NCBI GenBank assembly: GCA_021800315.1
Contig: JAJYZD010000036.1
Location: 1-19,359 of the forward strand
Source of the DNA: Bacillota bacterium
GTDB taxonomy: Bacteria > Bacillota > Desulfotomaculia > Desulfotomaculales > JAJYZD01
Reading direction: 5' to 3'
Length of the DNA stretch: 19,359 nt
In this document: piece by piece, positions 1 to 7,088 of the stretch
Position numbering within the stretch: the first letter of the stretch is position 1
Layout of the letters: each line of letters opens with the position of its first letter
Position numbers and translations under genes: made by a program
Notes under the pieces: generated by a model
Database searches by the model: none
What the model was told of the DNA's origin: nothing
What the model saw: only the letters and a program-made list of their open reading frames with translations

Positions 1-2
1 CC

Positions 3-218
3 CGGACCGTGTCTTTCGTTCTGCAGGAACAGGACCGCCGCCTTTTTTTGCGGATGGCCTTCCATCAGTCCCAATCCGCTTCCCGGTTCCTGGAACAGGG
101 AGTGGCGGCCGCCGATGCCCTGTTGGCCGGTTACGGCGGGCGGGCCCGCCTGCTCTTCGAGGGCGGGCGGGTGGAGATCGTGCTGACCATGCCGCGCCTG
201 GAGGGCCGGGAAGATTGA
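3..218 (+). CDS. C-terminal end of an unidentified protein, possibly Spo0B-like (5' end outside window)
   Basis: An open frame enters from the left edge and ends at TGA 216-218, giving about 71 residues. A GTG at 9 is the first possible start, but no ribosome binding site can be seen and the frame is open to the edge, so this is most likely the 3' end of a longer gene. The piece has an amphipathic helical stretch (DRRLFLRMAFHQ) and ends in a beta-strand-like segment (GGRVEIVLTMPRLEG), as the ATPase-like C-terminal domain of Spo0B-type phosphotransferases would. In Bacillus and relatives spo0B lies directly upstream of obg, which is the main reason for the suggestion. The assignment is by position and weak resemblance, not by a diagnostic motif. 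Confidence 0.4.
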   Translation, partial: RTVSFVLQEQDRRLFLRMAFHQSQSASRFLEQGVAAADALLAGYGGRARLLFEGGRVEIVLTMPRLEGRED

Positions 219-317
219 AGGCGGCTTCAACCAGCGTATCCCCGGATTCGGGGCACCGCGATAGTCTAAAAAACGGTTTTCACGGCAACAATTTCTGAGA
301 CGACCCAAATCTGCGGT

Positions 318-1583
318 GTGGGGGCGCGGGAAACCTTGTTTTACGATCACGTGAAGATTTTCGTCAGCGGGGGTAAGGGGGGCGACGGGCTGGCCTCCTT
401 CCGCCGGGAAAAGTACATACCGAGGGGCGGTCCCTGGGGGGGTGACGGCGGCCGGGGCGGCCACGTCATCCTCCACGCTTCGTCCCAACTGGCCACCCTG
501 GCCGATTTTCGTTACCGGCGCCACTACCGGGCCGAAAAGGGCGGGTCCGGCGGCACGAAGAACCGGACCGGCCGCTGTGGCGGGGACCTGGTGGTGCGGG
601 TGCCGGTCGGCACGCTGGTCCGTTCGGCCGACACCGGCGAAGTGCTGGCCGACCTGGTCGGGGACGGGCACTCCGTGATCGTGGCCCGGGGCGGCCGGGG
701 GGGGCGGGGCAACATTCATTTCGCCACTCCGACCAACCGGGCCCCGGCCATGGCCGAAAGAGGCGAGCCCGGTGCCGGGCTGACCCTGGAACTGGAGTTG
801 AAACTCCTGGCCGATGCCGGTCTGGTGGGCATGCCCAACGCGGGCAAGTCGACCCTGTTGTCGCGCCTGTCGGCGGCCCGGCCGAAGGTGGGGGACTATC
901 CCTTCACCACTCTGGAGCCCAGTCTGGGCGTGGTACGGGTGGAGGAAGGGGTAGGCTTCGTCCTGGCCGACCTGCCCGGTCTGGTGGAAGGCGCCCACGC
1001 GGGCGCGGGGCTGGGGCATGAGTTCCTGCGCCACATCGAACGCACCCGGCTCCTGGTCCACGTGGTGGACGTGGGAGGACTGGACCCGTTGGCTGATGCG
1101 GCCCTGGTCGAGCAGGAGATGGCCCTCTACGGGCACGGGCTCGCGTCGCGCCCGGTGCTGATGGCGGCCAACAAGGTGGATCTGCCGGGAGCGGCGGAAA
1201 ACCTGGTCCGCTTGAAGGAGCGGTATCCGGACCGGGAAATATTCCCGGTCTCCGGTCTGACCGGGGAAGGCCTGGCGGAGTTGGCCAGGGGCATCGCCCG
1301 CGCTACGAAGACGGCGCCGGCTCCGGTGCTGGAAACAGCCCCGGTTCAATACCGGTTTGAACCCCGGTTTACCGTGGACCGGGAAGGGGAAGGTTTCCGC
1401 GTGCGGGGACGGGAGGTCGAAAAGCACCTGGCCATGACCGACCTTGACAACGAGGAGGCCGTGGCCCGTTTCCAGCGCATCATGCGGATCATGGGCGTGG
1501 AGGAGGCGCTGCACGAAGCCGGGGCCGGGGAGGGCGCCCCGGTCTTCATCGGGGACAGCGAGTTCAGCTTTTTCGATTCTTGA
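318..1583 (+). CDS. obg: Obg/CgtA family GTPase
   Basis: Essential GTPase that binds the 50S ribosomal subunit and links ribosome assembly to the stress response and, in Bacillus, to sporulation. All three domains are present. The glycine-rich Obg fold covers about residues 8-160 (FRREKYIPRGGPWGGDGG). The G domain has G1 GMPNAGKST (about 171-179), G3 DLPGL (about 218-222), G4 NKVD (about 285-288) and G5 SGL. The OCT domain runs from about 345 to the end. At 421 residues it is full length for the long Firmicute form. The start is uncertain: GTG 318 has no good ribosome binding site, and TTG 333, which gives an N-terminus MFYDHVKIFV, matches the usual family start better. In many Firmicutes obg is followed by RNA-binding or proline genes; here it is followed by decayed mobile DNA. 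Confidence 0.97.
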   Translation: MGARETLFYDHVKIFVSGGKGGDGLASFRREKYIPRGGPWGGDGGRGGHVILHASSQLATLADFRYRRHYRAEKGGSGGTKNRTGRCGGDLVVRVPVGTLVRSADTGEVLADLVGDGHSVIVARGGRGGRGNIHFATPTNRAPAMAERGEPGAGLTLELELKLLADAGLVGMPNAGKSTLLSRLSAARPKVGDYPFTTLEPSLGVVRVEEGVGFVLADLPGLVEGAHAGAGLGHEFLRHIERTRLLVHVVDVGGLDPLADAALVEQEMALYGHGLASRPVLMAANKVDLPGAAENLVRLKERYPDREIFPVSGLTGEGLAELARGIARATKTAPAPVLETAPVQYRFEPRFTVDREGEGFRVRGREVEKHLAMTDLDNEEAVARFQRIMRIMGVEEALHEAGAGEGAPVFIGDSEFSFFDS

Positions 1584-1630
1584 GGGTTCGTAGCAGCTAA
1601 TGTTTTCACCAATCATTAATACCTATCGAT

Positions 1631-1659
1631 GTGACATAGAGCTTGCTCTGTGATATAAT
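1631..1659 (+). promoter_or_regulatory. Promoter of the IS607-type remnant, with a dyad in the spacer
   Basis: A -35 GTGACA (1631-1636) lies 17 bp from a perfect -10 TATAAT (1654-1659), and the ATG of the recombinase remnant follows at 1677. The spacer holds an inverted repeat, CATAGAG-CTTG-CTCTGTG (1635-1652, one T:G pair), which fills it almost exactly. Placing an operator dyad between -35 and -10 is typical of MerR-type regulation, and IS607 recombinases have a MerR-like N-terminal domain. Autoregulation is an inference. Confidence 0.6.
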
Positions 1660-1676
1660 TAAGTATCATAGAAAAG

Positions 1677-1888
1677 ATGTTCAGTGCCGGAGAGGCAGCC
1701 GGAAGACTGGGAGTACACCTTACTACCATCCAGCGGTGGGATCGTGACGGAAATCCGGTTACGGCGTTGCAATTAACGTAGTTGACAGTGAGGATGATAA
1801 AAAGTCGCTGCAGGGGGAGCTGGTTGACGATTTGATTTCCATCGTAACCAGTTTTTCCGGTCGGCTGTATGGTCTGCGAATTGGGCAT
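1677..1888 (+). pseudogene. IS607-family serine recombinase (TnpA) remnant, internally deleted
   Basis: IS607 transposases are serine recombinases with an N-terminal MerR-like helix-turn-helix. The first frame (ATG 1677 to TAG 1779-1781) encodes that HTH, with GEAAGRLGVHLTTIQRWDRDG. A second frame (about 1778-1876, shifted) encodes the family's C-terminal signature, seen as GELVDDLISIVTSFSGRLYG. The catalytic resolvase domain between them, normally over 100 residues, is missing, so this is the product of an internal deletion plus frame loss. The usual partner tnpB is absent. The element can no longer move by itself, yet its promoter is preserved. Family assignment rests on both end motifs and is fairly firm. 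Confidence 0.72.
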
Positions 1889-2127
1889 TCTGCGCTAATC
1901 CGCGAGCGCTGGCGCTTAAGTACGCGGCGAAAGAAGGGGAAAACCTGCCGCAGGCCAAAGCGGTCAAAAGCGTACTGGCCGCGTGGGCGAAGAGCCGGGG
2001 GCTGATTAAAACCCTACATGCGGTCTTGGACTGTCTCGGTGAAAACGAGATAGAGCGCCTTCTGCGGGCGTGGGATATCAGACAGGGATTGATCGGACCG
2101 GTGCGGCCGGGCAAGGTCGCTTCATAA
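1889..2127 (+). pseudogene. Orphan coding remnant without start codon
   Basis: A frame open from the IS607 remnant runs to TAA 2125-2127. From about 1909 it reads as a well-behaved helical sequence (ALKYAAKEGENLPQAKAV, KSVLAAWAKSRGLIKTLHAV, GENEIERLLRAWDIRQG) with GC-rich third positions like the host's real genes. No ATG, GTG or TTG with a ribosome binding site precedes it, so it looks like the C-terminal 70 or so residues of a gene cut by the deletion that removed most of the IS607 element. I do not recognise the family. It converges on the beta-helix gene at 2143. Confidence 0.35.
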
Positions 2128-2142
2128 ATGATTACGGTGATT

Positions 2143-2760
2143 TTAGTGCCGTACCACCTGATCGTCGAAATGGCTTTCAAATTCCCGGGAGCGCGTTTGC
2201 GCCGCCCGACGGTACCTCTCAGCGCCGTAGGGCAGGTCCACACCGAAGGCCGACCGGGCAAAACCCAGAGACCTGAGGGCCTCGGCCAGTGCATCCTTTT
2301 CCTCCGTGCTGAAAAGCCGGACCGGGTCGCCGATGGCAATGGTGTTGGGGAGAACCAGGAAGCCTTCCGGCACCACCGTACGGGCGTGGACCAGGGCCCC
2401 GACGGCCACGGCCGCTCCTTTGCGCACGGTGGCGCCGTGCAACACGGTGGCCCCGGTGGCGATGTAGGTACAGGACTCCACCACACAACCCAACAGGGTG
2501 GCGTGGGGACTAACGAAGGCGTGGTCACCCACCAGAACCGGAAATTCCCTCTCTCCGGCCGCAGTGGCCCGCAAGACAGCGTTTTCGCAGATAATGGTGC
2601 ACTCGCCTATCCGTATTTCCGAGCCTTCGGCATCCACCACCGCCCCGTACATGAATCGCGAGTGCGGACCGGCCTGCACCTTCCCTACAAGAACAGCCGT
2701 GGGGGCTATATAGGCCGAAGGGTCGACGAGTGGTGAAAACCCGCGGTGTTCAATCAACAT
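2143..2760 (-). CDS. Gamma-carbonic-anhydrase-like left-handed beta-helix protein
   Basis: A hexapeptide-repeat protein of the gamma-CA/YrdA/PaaY group. Repeats such as SAYIAPTAVLVGKV, EIRIGECTIICENAVLRA and KGAAVAVGALVHARTVV form the parallel beta-helix, and a C-terminal helix of about 40 residues follows (TEEKDALAEALRSLGFA). I chose ATG 2760 because AGGTGA (2771-2766) sits 5 bases upstream; a GTG at 2769 would add three residues. True gamma-CAs bind zinc through three histidines. At the matching places this protein has Arg64 (VLRAT for VLH), Pro85-His86 (VSPHATLLGC for IGHxxxLHGC) and Leu90. None of the three is clearly kept, so carbonic anhydrase activity is doubtful; acyltransferase-like or structural roles are alternatives. 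It stands alone on the minus strand. Confidence 0.85.
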   Translation of the reverse strand: MLIEHRGFSPLVDPSAYIAPTAVLVGKVQAGPHSRFMYGAVVDAEGSEIRIGECTIICENAVLRATAAGEREFPVLVGDHAFVSPHATLLGCVVESCTYIATGATVLHGATVRKGAAVAVGALVHARTVVPEGFLVLPNTIAIGDPVRLFSTEEKDALAEALRSLGFARSAFGVDLPYGAERYRRAAQTRSREFESHFDDQVVRH

Positions 2761-3052
2761 GGCATTCACCTGCTTGAGAATAATATTCTTTGTGGCTCTT
2801 ATCCCATTTTGAAGGGGTGACCCTATATGGCGATAAATGGGTAATCATGGATATTCCCAGGCCAAGCGGGACAAGGGTTCCAATGTTCGTCCTTGGCCGT
2901 TAGCCCGGCCCACGAGCCCACCCCCCGCTGAAATCCGGTAAGAGCCTTCCTTGTTTCAGTTTCGATGCGCGACGTTCCCTTTTCCCTCGGAGAAGACAGG
3001 CCAGGTTGCCGACGACCAAGACACAGACGAACAAAAACCGTAGGAAGTAGAA
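2761..3052. other. Intergenic stretch with no recognisable gene
   Basis: About 290 bases between the beta-helix gene and the ART-like fragment. Only the ribosome binding site of the beta-helix gene (2766-2771) is assigned. No convincing promoter, terminator or coding frame was seen. A frame on the minus strand (2956-3183) is hydrophobic but overlaps the ART-like fragment and has no start signals. Confidence 0.4.
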
Positions 3053-3355
3053 CTAACGATTATACTGGTTGCCGCCGGGGTAGCCACAGGGAACAGAAAA
3101 GCTATGACGGTATAGCGTAGACAAAGCAGAATCGCCAACAACACCATACCCAATGGCCAGAGAACTCGCCAGGAGATTCGCAATATTATCGGTTAACCCT
3201 TCTTGATGGTCATTCTCAAAGAAGTAAATTCCGTATCCAAGATATTCGTCGCGCCCCTTCGAGACCCACCACCATCCGTTGTTTACCAAATCGGGGGCAT
3301 AGTGCTTGGATGTACATCTAAACCCAACGAACACTCTTTCTGTCTCTCTATCCAA
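3053..3355 (-). pseudogene. Fragment resembling an ADP-ribosyltransferase-fold (PARP-like) domain
   Basis: A 100-residue frame from TTG 3355 without a clear ribosome binding site. Its first half has the layout of a small family I know from Firmicutes and their mobile DNA, with consensus roughly G-[FY]-H-G-T-S-K-x2-A-x-x-I-x3-G-F-x-x-S-x-G-x3-W-L-G-x-G-x-Y-F-F-E. Seen here are GFRCTSKHYA, VNNGW, SKGRDEYLGYGIYFFEND. The expected catalytic His-Gly appears as Arg-Cys, and WL as YL. After FFEND the sequence stops resembling the family and ends within 50 residues, so this is probably a truncated or recombined relic. A frame-shifted hydrophobic frame overlaps its end. Identification is from memory of the motif only. 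Confidence 0.4.
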
Positions 3356-4153
3356 TTTCTATTATGCCCCCGTAGATCTTATTCATAATCATTGGCTGGC
3401 TAGTCAACCATTTGGCGTCTGCCATGGCATGCCCAACAGACCTTGACATGGCGGCGCTAACGAAGCCAAGCATGAGCGACCACAGCCGCAGAAGGAAATG
3501 GGCGTATGTACTTGACAAGCATCAGTGTAATCCTGGATGGACAGGCAGTCAACTATCATTGCGTAGTCAAAATGGACCCGAGGTCCATAAAAAATCGTCT
3601 ACGTCACGTCTTGCCCGGACTGCAAGGGTGGCAATAGCTGGTTAATAACCTGAGAAAATAATCGGCAATTCCAAGACATTCTCCTGCTTGAATTAACGCC
3701 TTAATAAAATTTTATCTTCCGAGCGGCCCGCTATGTGACATTCCGCGAAAGGACCTGTCTTCTCCTCCCATCCAGGACGCCAAGCCGGCAGGCGCGACCC
3801 GTGGCATGTGCCTGGATATCAATGGCTATAATAAAGGAGGAAGCAGGGCAGCGCTGATTCCTTCCCCTTGTTATCAAAATGCAACAAGCCTGATTTTCAA
3901 GGTTTCTCGGTGTCAGCTTGGTGCGCTTGGCAGGAGTCGAATCTGCACTCTGCGCATTGATCAGGTCGGGCTAATCCGACATCCCCATGGCATCGGGCTG
4001 CCGAAAATCTGCCGAAAATAGACCCCATTATACGCCGTTTTATTCACGGGGTACTATATGTACTTAATAGAAGGGAAAACCCCCTGGCCGTTGTCGTCAG
4101 TCCTATACCATCACCGAATCATCAGCGAGGCCTTTTCGCATGCGGTCAAATAA
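3356..4153. other. About 800 bases of decayed, mostly non-coding DNA
   Basis: AT-richer than the backbone and with no convincing gene. A 43-residue frame (ATG 3506 to TAG 3635-3637) has an AAGGAA seven or so bases ahead, but its peptide resembles nothing I know. A TATAAT followed by AAAGGAGGA (about 3828-3842) looks like a stray initiation signal without a credible reading frame. The only recognisable item is the tRNA 3'-end-like fragment at 3919-3946. The stretch up to 4153 contains no N-terminal half for the transposase that follows. Confidence 0.5.
3919..3946 (-). pseudogene. tRNA 3'-end fragment (T arm, acceptor strand, CCA), possible attachment-site relic
   Basis: Read on the minus strand this gives GCAGATTCGACTCCTGC, then CAAGCGC, then A, then CCA. 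That is a T stem-loop with the invariant TTCGA (stem GCAG/CTGC, inner pair A-C mismatched), a seven-base acceptor 3' strand, a discriminator base and the CCA tail. It would fit a tRNA starting GCGCTTG, such as some tRNA-Arg. No matching 5' half lies within the next 80 bases on that strand, so it is not a functional tRNA. Isolated tRNA 3' ends are typical of attachment sites of integrated elements. Confidence 0.5.
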
Positions 4154-4871
4154 GAGATTGTGCAAAGAAATGTGGTCCTGTCCGTCGAGCCTCCCCGCAA
4201 AGCCAAAACCGAGCGCGACGCAAGAATCTACGACTTGCCACCTACTGAAACCGAAAAGGGCAAAAGAGGCCCCTCCCCCAAAAAAAGGGAGACGGTTGCT
4301 GTCTCCGCAAGGATTTGCCATCCAGCTAAAACAAAATGAATGGACTCTGTGTAAAGTCGACAAGCGCGGCCAGTTAGTCGATTGTCTCCTATGGTGCCAA
4401 ACCGTCTTATGGTGGGAAACCAGCAAAAAGCCCATTCTCCTTGTAATAGTCCGCGACCCAAGCGGAAAACAACCTGACGATTTTTTCTTCACAACTGACA
4501 CCTGTTCGGAACCTATTAAGGTTGTCGCTGATTATGTTCTTCGCTGGCCAATCGAAGAGACGTTCAGAAACGTAAAGCAATTCATTCGGCCAGGGGATTT
4601 GCAAAGCTGGAAAAAACTCGGACCAGAACGGGCCTGCGGTCTGGCATTCTTTCTTTACTCGCTGGTATGGTTGTGGTTCGTCGATACTGATATAAAAACA
4701 CCATCTCCGGCACCTTATCCGTGGTATCCCAAGAAAGGTACCCCTTCTTTTGCTGATGCAATGGGGTCTTTGCGTAAACAATTATGGAACGGGCACATTT
4801 CGCCCTGCTATGTTTCCCCAGATGCGATGGCAATACAAAAACCAGTCGAAGTCCTCGCACAAGCCGTCTGA
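4154..4871 (+). pseudogene. IS4-like DDE transposase, 5'-truncated and frameshifted
   Basis: The C-terminal part of a transposase with the YREK signature of the IS4 superfamily: YVLRWPIEETFRNVK has Y-x2-R-x3-E-x6-K with the catalytic Glu. The conserved tail GLAFFLYSLVWLWFVD and TPSFADAMGSLRKQLW follows, and the stop is at 4869-4871. Residues before about 4280 make sense only in another frame (4154-4279: RIYDLPPTETEKGKRGPSPK). A one-base gain in the C5A7 run at 4275-4286 separates the frames. An in-frame TAA at 4151 ends the readable part upstream, and the N-terminal half with the two catalytic Asp residues is missing. The copy is dead. The subgroup within IS4 was not determined, and no terminal inverted repeats were found. 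Confidence 0.75.
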
Positions 4872-5224
4872 AAAATCCACCTCAAACCAACCCCCCAACG
4901 GATGGATACCACTCTCTTCATATTACCAATATCCGCTATCAGTTACTCTTCCTGGCATGGCATTTCTATCCAGTGTGTTATTGATGGGAATTAATGCCGT
5001 AGTATCCCTTATATGGCTACGAGGCGGATCGTATTTGCTTTGAGCTGCACGCTCATGGAGCACCTGCGTCCCTGTAATTCTACCGTCCACAAAAACATCC
5101 AGACCTGCCCCAAATTATTCCCAAATTCCTATGCCCGGAAGGCCTAAGGCCCTCGCTGATGCGACCTTGCCTTTACGCCATCCATCCTAAACTGCGAAAG
5201 TACGCATAGGTGGACGATAACCCA
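4872..5224. other. Non-coding stretch after the transposase remnant
   Basis: About 350 bases with no credible gene on either strand. Plus-strand frames here begin inside the transposase and run on without start signals. It probably contains the right flank of the insertion sequence, but I could not find an end repeat. It ends at the stop codon of the minus-strand toxin gene. Confidence 0.4.
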
Positions 5225-5539
5225 TTACAAGATGTGAAGCCAGTCGCGTCTCGCGTAAAGAATTCTTTCGACGTTAACAGTATTCGAGTTATCATCTACC
5301 GAGAAGAAAACAATGTAATTTTTTACAAGCAGTTTATGATAACCCATCGTCTGGAGTCGATCGTCCGATAAAAGAGGATACGTCTTCGGTATGTCCGATA
5401 AACCAGCAATAGCTTCCTCAATGGTGTCCATCATTTTTAGGGCGGTGATCGGTGCTGATAACTGTGAAGAGATGTATCGAACAATATCACGCAAGTCATT
5501 TTCGGCGGGTTCTGATACAGCGATCTTATATTTTGCCAT
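5225..5539 (-). CDS. RelE/ParE-family toxin of a type II toxin-antitoxin pair
   Basis: A 104-residue basic protein with the RelE/ParE layout: an N-terminal strand and two helices (KIAVSEPAENDLRDIVRYIS), a helix (ALKMMDTIEEAIAGLSDIP), then strands GYHKLLVKNYIVFFSVDD and VNVERILYARRDW. The ILYARRDW end is common to the group. RelE members cut mRNA on the ribosome and ParE members poison gyrase; sequence alone does not say which applies here. ATG 5539 overlaps the 3' end of the antitoxin gene by 14 bases and has an AGGAG about eight bases ahead, inside that gene, so the two are translationally linked. Length and residues look intact, so the module may be active. Confidence 0.92.
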   Translation of the reverse strand: MAKYKIAVSEPAENDLRDIVRYISSQLSAPITALKMMDTIEEAIAGLSDIPKTYPLLSDDRLQTMGYHKLLVKNYIVFFSVDDNSNTVNVERILYARRDWLHIL

Positions 5540-5798
5540 CGGTGATCTCCTGCCGGATATCGCGCATTACATCCTCAAGCGGACGTTTTCTATCCTCCTT
5601 TACCGCTGCTCTTCCTTCATCAAGCATGCGGTAGAGTTCAAGTTTGCCGTTGAGCATCTCGTAAGTCTCGATGCTCATGACCGCCAAGTCACCTCGGCCA
5701 TTTTTGGTTATGAAGATGGGTTCCCTGTTATTGTGGCAGAATGTGGATATCTCGTTGTAGTTGTTCCTTAAATCTGTACTGGACCTAATGTTTGGCAT
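5526..5798 (-). CDS. Phd/YefM-family antitoxin
   Basis: A 90-residue antitoxin. The N-terminal Phd/YefM fold binds DNA (MPNIRSSTDLRNNYNEIS, then EPIFITKNGRGDLAVMSIE), and an acidic/basic C-terminal helix (EDRKRPLEDVMRDIRQEI) would wrap the toxin. The frame is open further upstream, to about 6025, but the start is ATG 5798: AGGAGG (5812-5807) sits eight bases before it and a promoter lies just beyond. It is cotranscribed with, and overlaps, the toxin gene. Such antitoxins normally repress their own promoter, alone and with toxin. The AT-richer composition than the flanking biotin genes suggests acquisition by transfer. Confidence 0.92.
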   Translation of the reverse strand: MPNIRSSTDLRNNYNEISTFCHNNREPIFITKNGRGDLAVMSIETYEMLNGKLELYRMLDEGRAAVKEDRKRPLEDVMRDIRQEITDGKI

Positions 5799-5828
5799 GA
5801 AGCCAGCCTCCTTATATAATCTAAAGAT

Positions 5829-5857
5829 ATTATACACGAATTTCTTTAGAGTAGCAA
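5829..5857 (-). promoter_or_regulatory. Promoter of the toxin-antitoxin operon
   Basis: On the minus strand TTGCTA (5857-5852) and a perfect TATAAT (5834-5829) are separated by 17 bases. The AGGAGG and ATG of the antitoxin follow 17 to 31 bases later. This is the only good promoter upstream of the pair, and autorepression is expected for this family. Confidence 0.65.
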
Positions 5858-6022
5858 GAGCCTTTCGCCATAGCACAGGATCCAACCGGCAAGGAATGGG
5901 GATCTCTGCAAGGGCCATATCCACGCCGGGACCGGCCAGCCGGAGAAAGTTCCGCTGCCAGGCCGGATAGTAATTGGCTAACCAGGTCTTCTCAAAAACT
6001 TTTTTTCCCTTGCCCGGGACGG
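5840..6022 (-). pseudogene. Possible gene remnant upstream of the antitoxin
   Basis: The minus-strand frame that later carries the antitoxin stays open back to a TGA near 6025 and reads as plausible, GC-rich protein: KVFEKTWLANYYPAW, then RNFLRLAGPGVDMALAEIP, then CRLDPVLWRKALA. It has no start codon with a ribosome binding site, and the antitoxin promoter lies inside its end. It may be the relic of a gene cut when the toxin-antitoxin module arrived. I do not recognise it, and it could be chance. Confidence 0.25.
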
Positions 6023-6023
6023 G

Positions 6024-6052
6024 TTCTCATCCGCCTCTTTTTATTCTATAAT
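6024..6052 (+). promoter_or_regulatory. Promoter of the biotin operon
   Basis: A weak -35 TTCTCA (6024-6029) is 17 bases from a perfect -10 TATAAT (6047-6052). The BirA-type operator begins at the last base of the -10, so a bound repressor would cover the transcription start. The ribosome binding site of bioB lies about 40 bases downstream. Confidence 0.65.
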
Positions 6053-6081
6053 GTTAACCAGCCAGGTAGATCAGGTTTACA
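6052..6081 (+). promoter_or_regulatory. BirA operator of the biotin operon
   Basis: TGTTAACC (6052-6059), 14 bases, then GGTTTACA (6074-6081) form an inverted repeat with one mismatch. This is the layout and half-site sequence of operators bound by the bifunctional biotin-protein ligase/repressor BirA (TGTTAACC-N14/15-GGTTAACA type). The site overlaps the -10 and the start of transcription of bioB, so the operon should be shut when biotin is plentiful. birA itself is not in the window. Confidence 0.88.
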
Positions 6082-6102
6082 TTTCATTTGGAGGTGGACC
6101 GT

Positions 6103-7088
6103 TTGCTGCAACATTACATACTGGACCTGGGCCAGCGGGTGATGGACGGGGAGGAACCTGCCCCGGAAGAGGTCCTGGAAATTCTGCGGGTGAGCGACGC
6201 CGACATGCCCCTTCTGCTGGCGGTGATCAGCCGGATAACGCGGGAGAAGGCTCCCGGGGAAGTGGACTTTTGCGCCGTGGTCAACGCCCGGGCCGGGCGT
6301 TGTTCCGAGGACTGTGTCTTCTGCGCCCAGTCGGTCCACTACGGTACGGACGGTCCTGCGTATCCGCTGCTGGATCCCGGGAGCATCGTGGAAGCGGCCC
6401 AAAGGGCGAAAGCCGCCGGAGCGAAGCACTTCGGGCTGGTGACGGCGGGGCGGGGACCGGGCCGGGACCTCCGGGCCATCTGCGCGGCGGTGGAAAAGGT
6501 GATCGCGGAAACCGGGTTGCGGGTGGATTGTTCGCTGGGTCTTCTGACCCGCGAGGAGGCGCGCGCCCTGAAAGAGGCCGGCGTAACCCGCTACCACCAC
6601 AACCTGGAGACCGCCCGCAGCCACTTCGGACGGATTTGTTCCACCCACGGTTACGACGACAAGATTCAAACCCTGGTTGCCGCGCGGGAGGCGGGGCTTG
6701 AACTCTGCAGCGGTTGTATTATCGGCCTGGGCGAGTCGCACGGGCAGATCGTGGAACTGGCCTTCGCCCTGAAAGAGTTGGGTGTGGACTCGGTGCCGGT
6801 GAACTTCCTCAATCCCATCCCCGGAACGCCCCTGGCCGAAATAGAGGGGGGACAGCCGCTGAGCGCCCTGGAGATGCTCAGGGCCCTGGCCGTTTTCCGC
6901 CTGGTCATGCCCGCGGCCAACATCCGGGTGGCCGGCGGGCGGGAAAAGAACCTGCGGGACCTGCAGGCGCTTTCCCTGTGGGCCGGAGCCAACGCCCTGA
7001 TGATCGGCGACTACCTCACCACCCCCGGCCGTCCGCCGGCCACGGACCGGCAGATGGTGGAGGACCTGGGGCTGGCCCCGGCAAGACC

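Noticed and set aside
2956..3183. Hydrophobic minus-strand frame as a small membrane protein
   Set aside because: It overlaps the ART-like fragment in another frame, has no ribosome binding site, and its composition looks like chance.
3919..3994. Complete tRNA gene on the minus strand
   Set aside because: No 5' acceptor strand matching CAAGCGC and no D or anticodon arm could be fitted in the 80 bases upstream.
3806..4021. 71-residue plus-strand frame
   Set aside because: It crosses the tRNA fragment, resembles no family, and lacks a credible start.
4275..4286. Programmed frameshift making a full transposase
   Set aside because: The N-terminal half with two catalytic Asp residues is absent upstream and a stop sits at 4151, so slippage would not restore an enzyme.
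4750..5043. Plus-strand frame running out of the transposase end
   Set aside because: It begins inside the transposase in another frame and shows no domain or start signal.
5799..5924. Longer antitoxin starting at 5924
   Set aside because: The -10 TATAAT and the AGGAGG lie inside that extension; a start at 5798 is far better supported.
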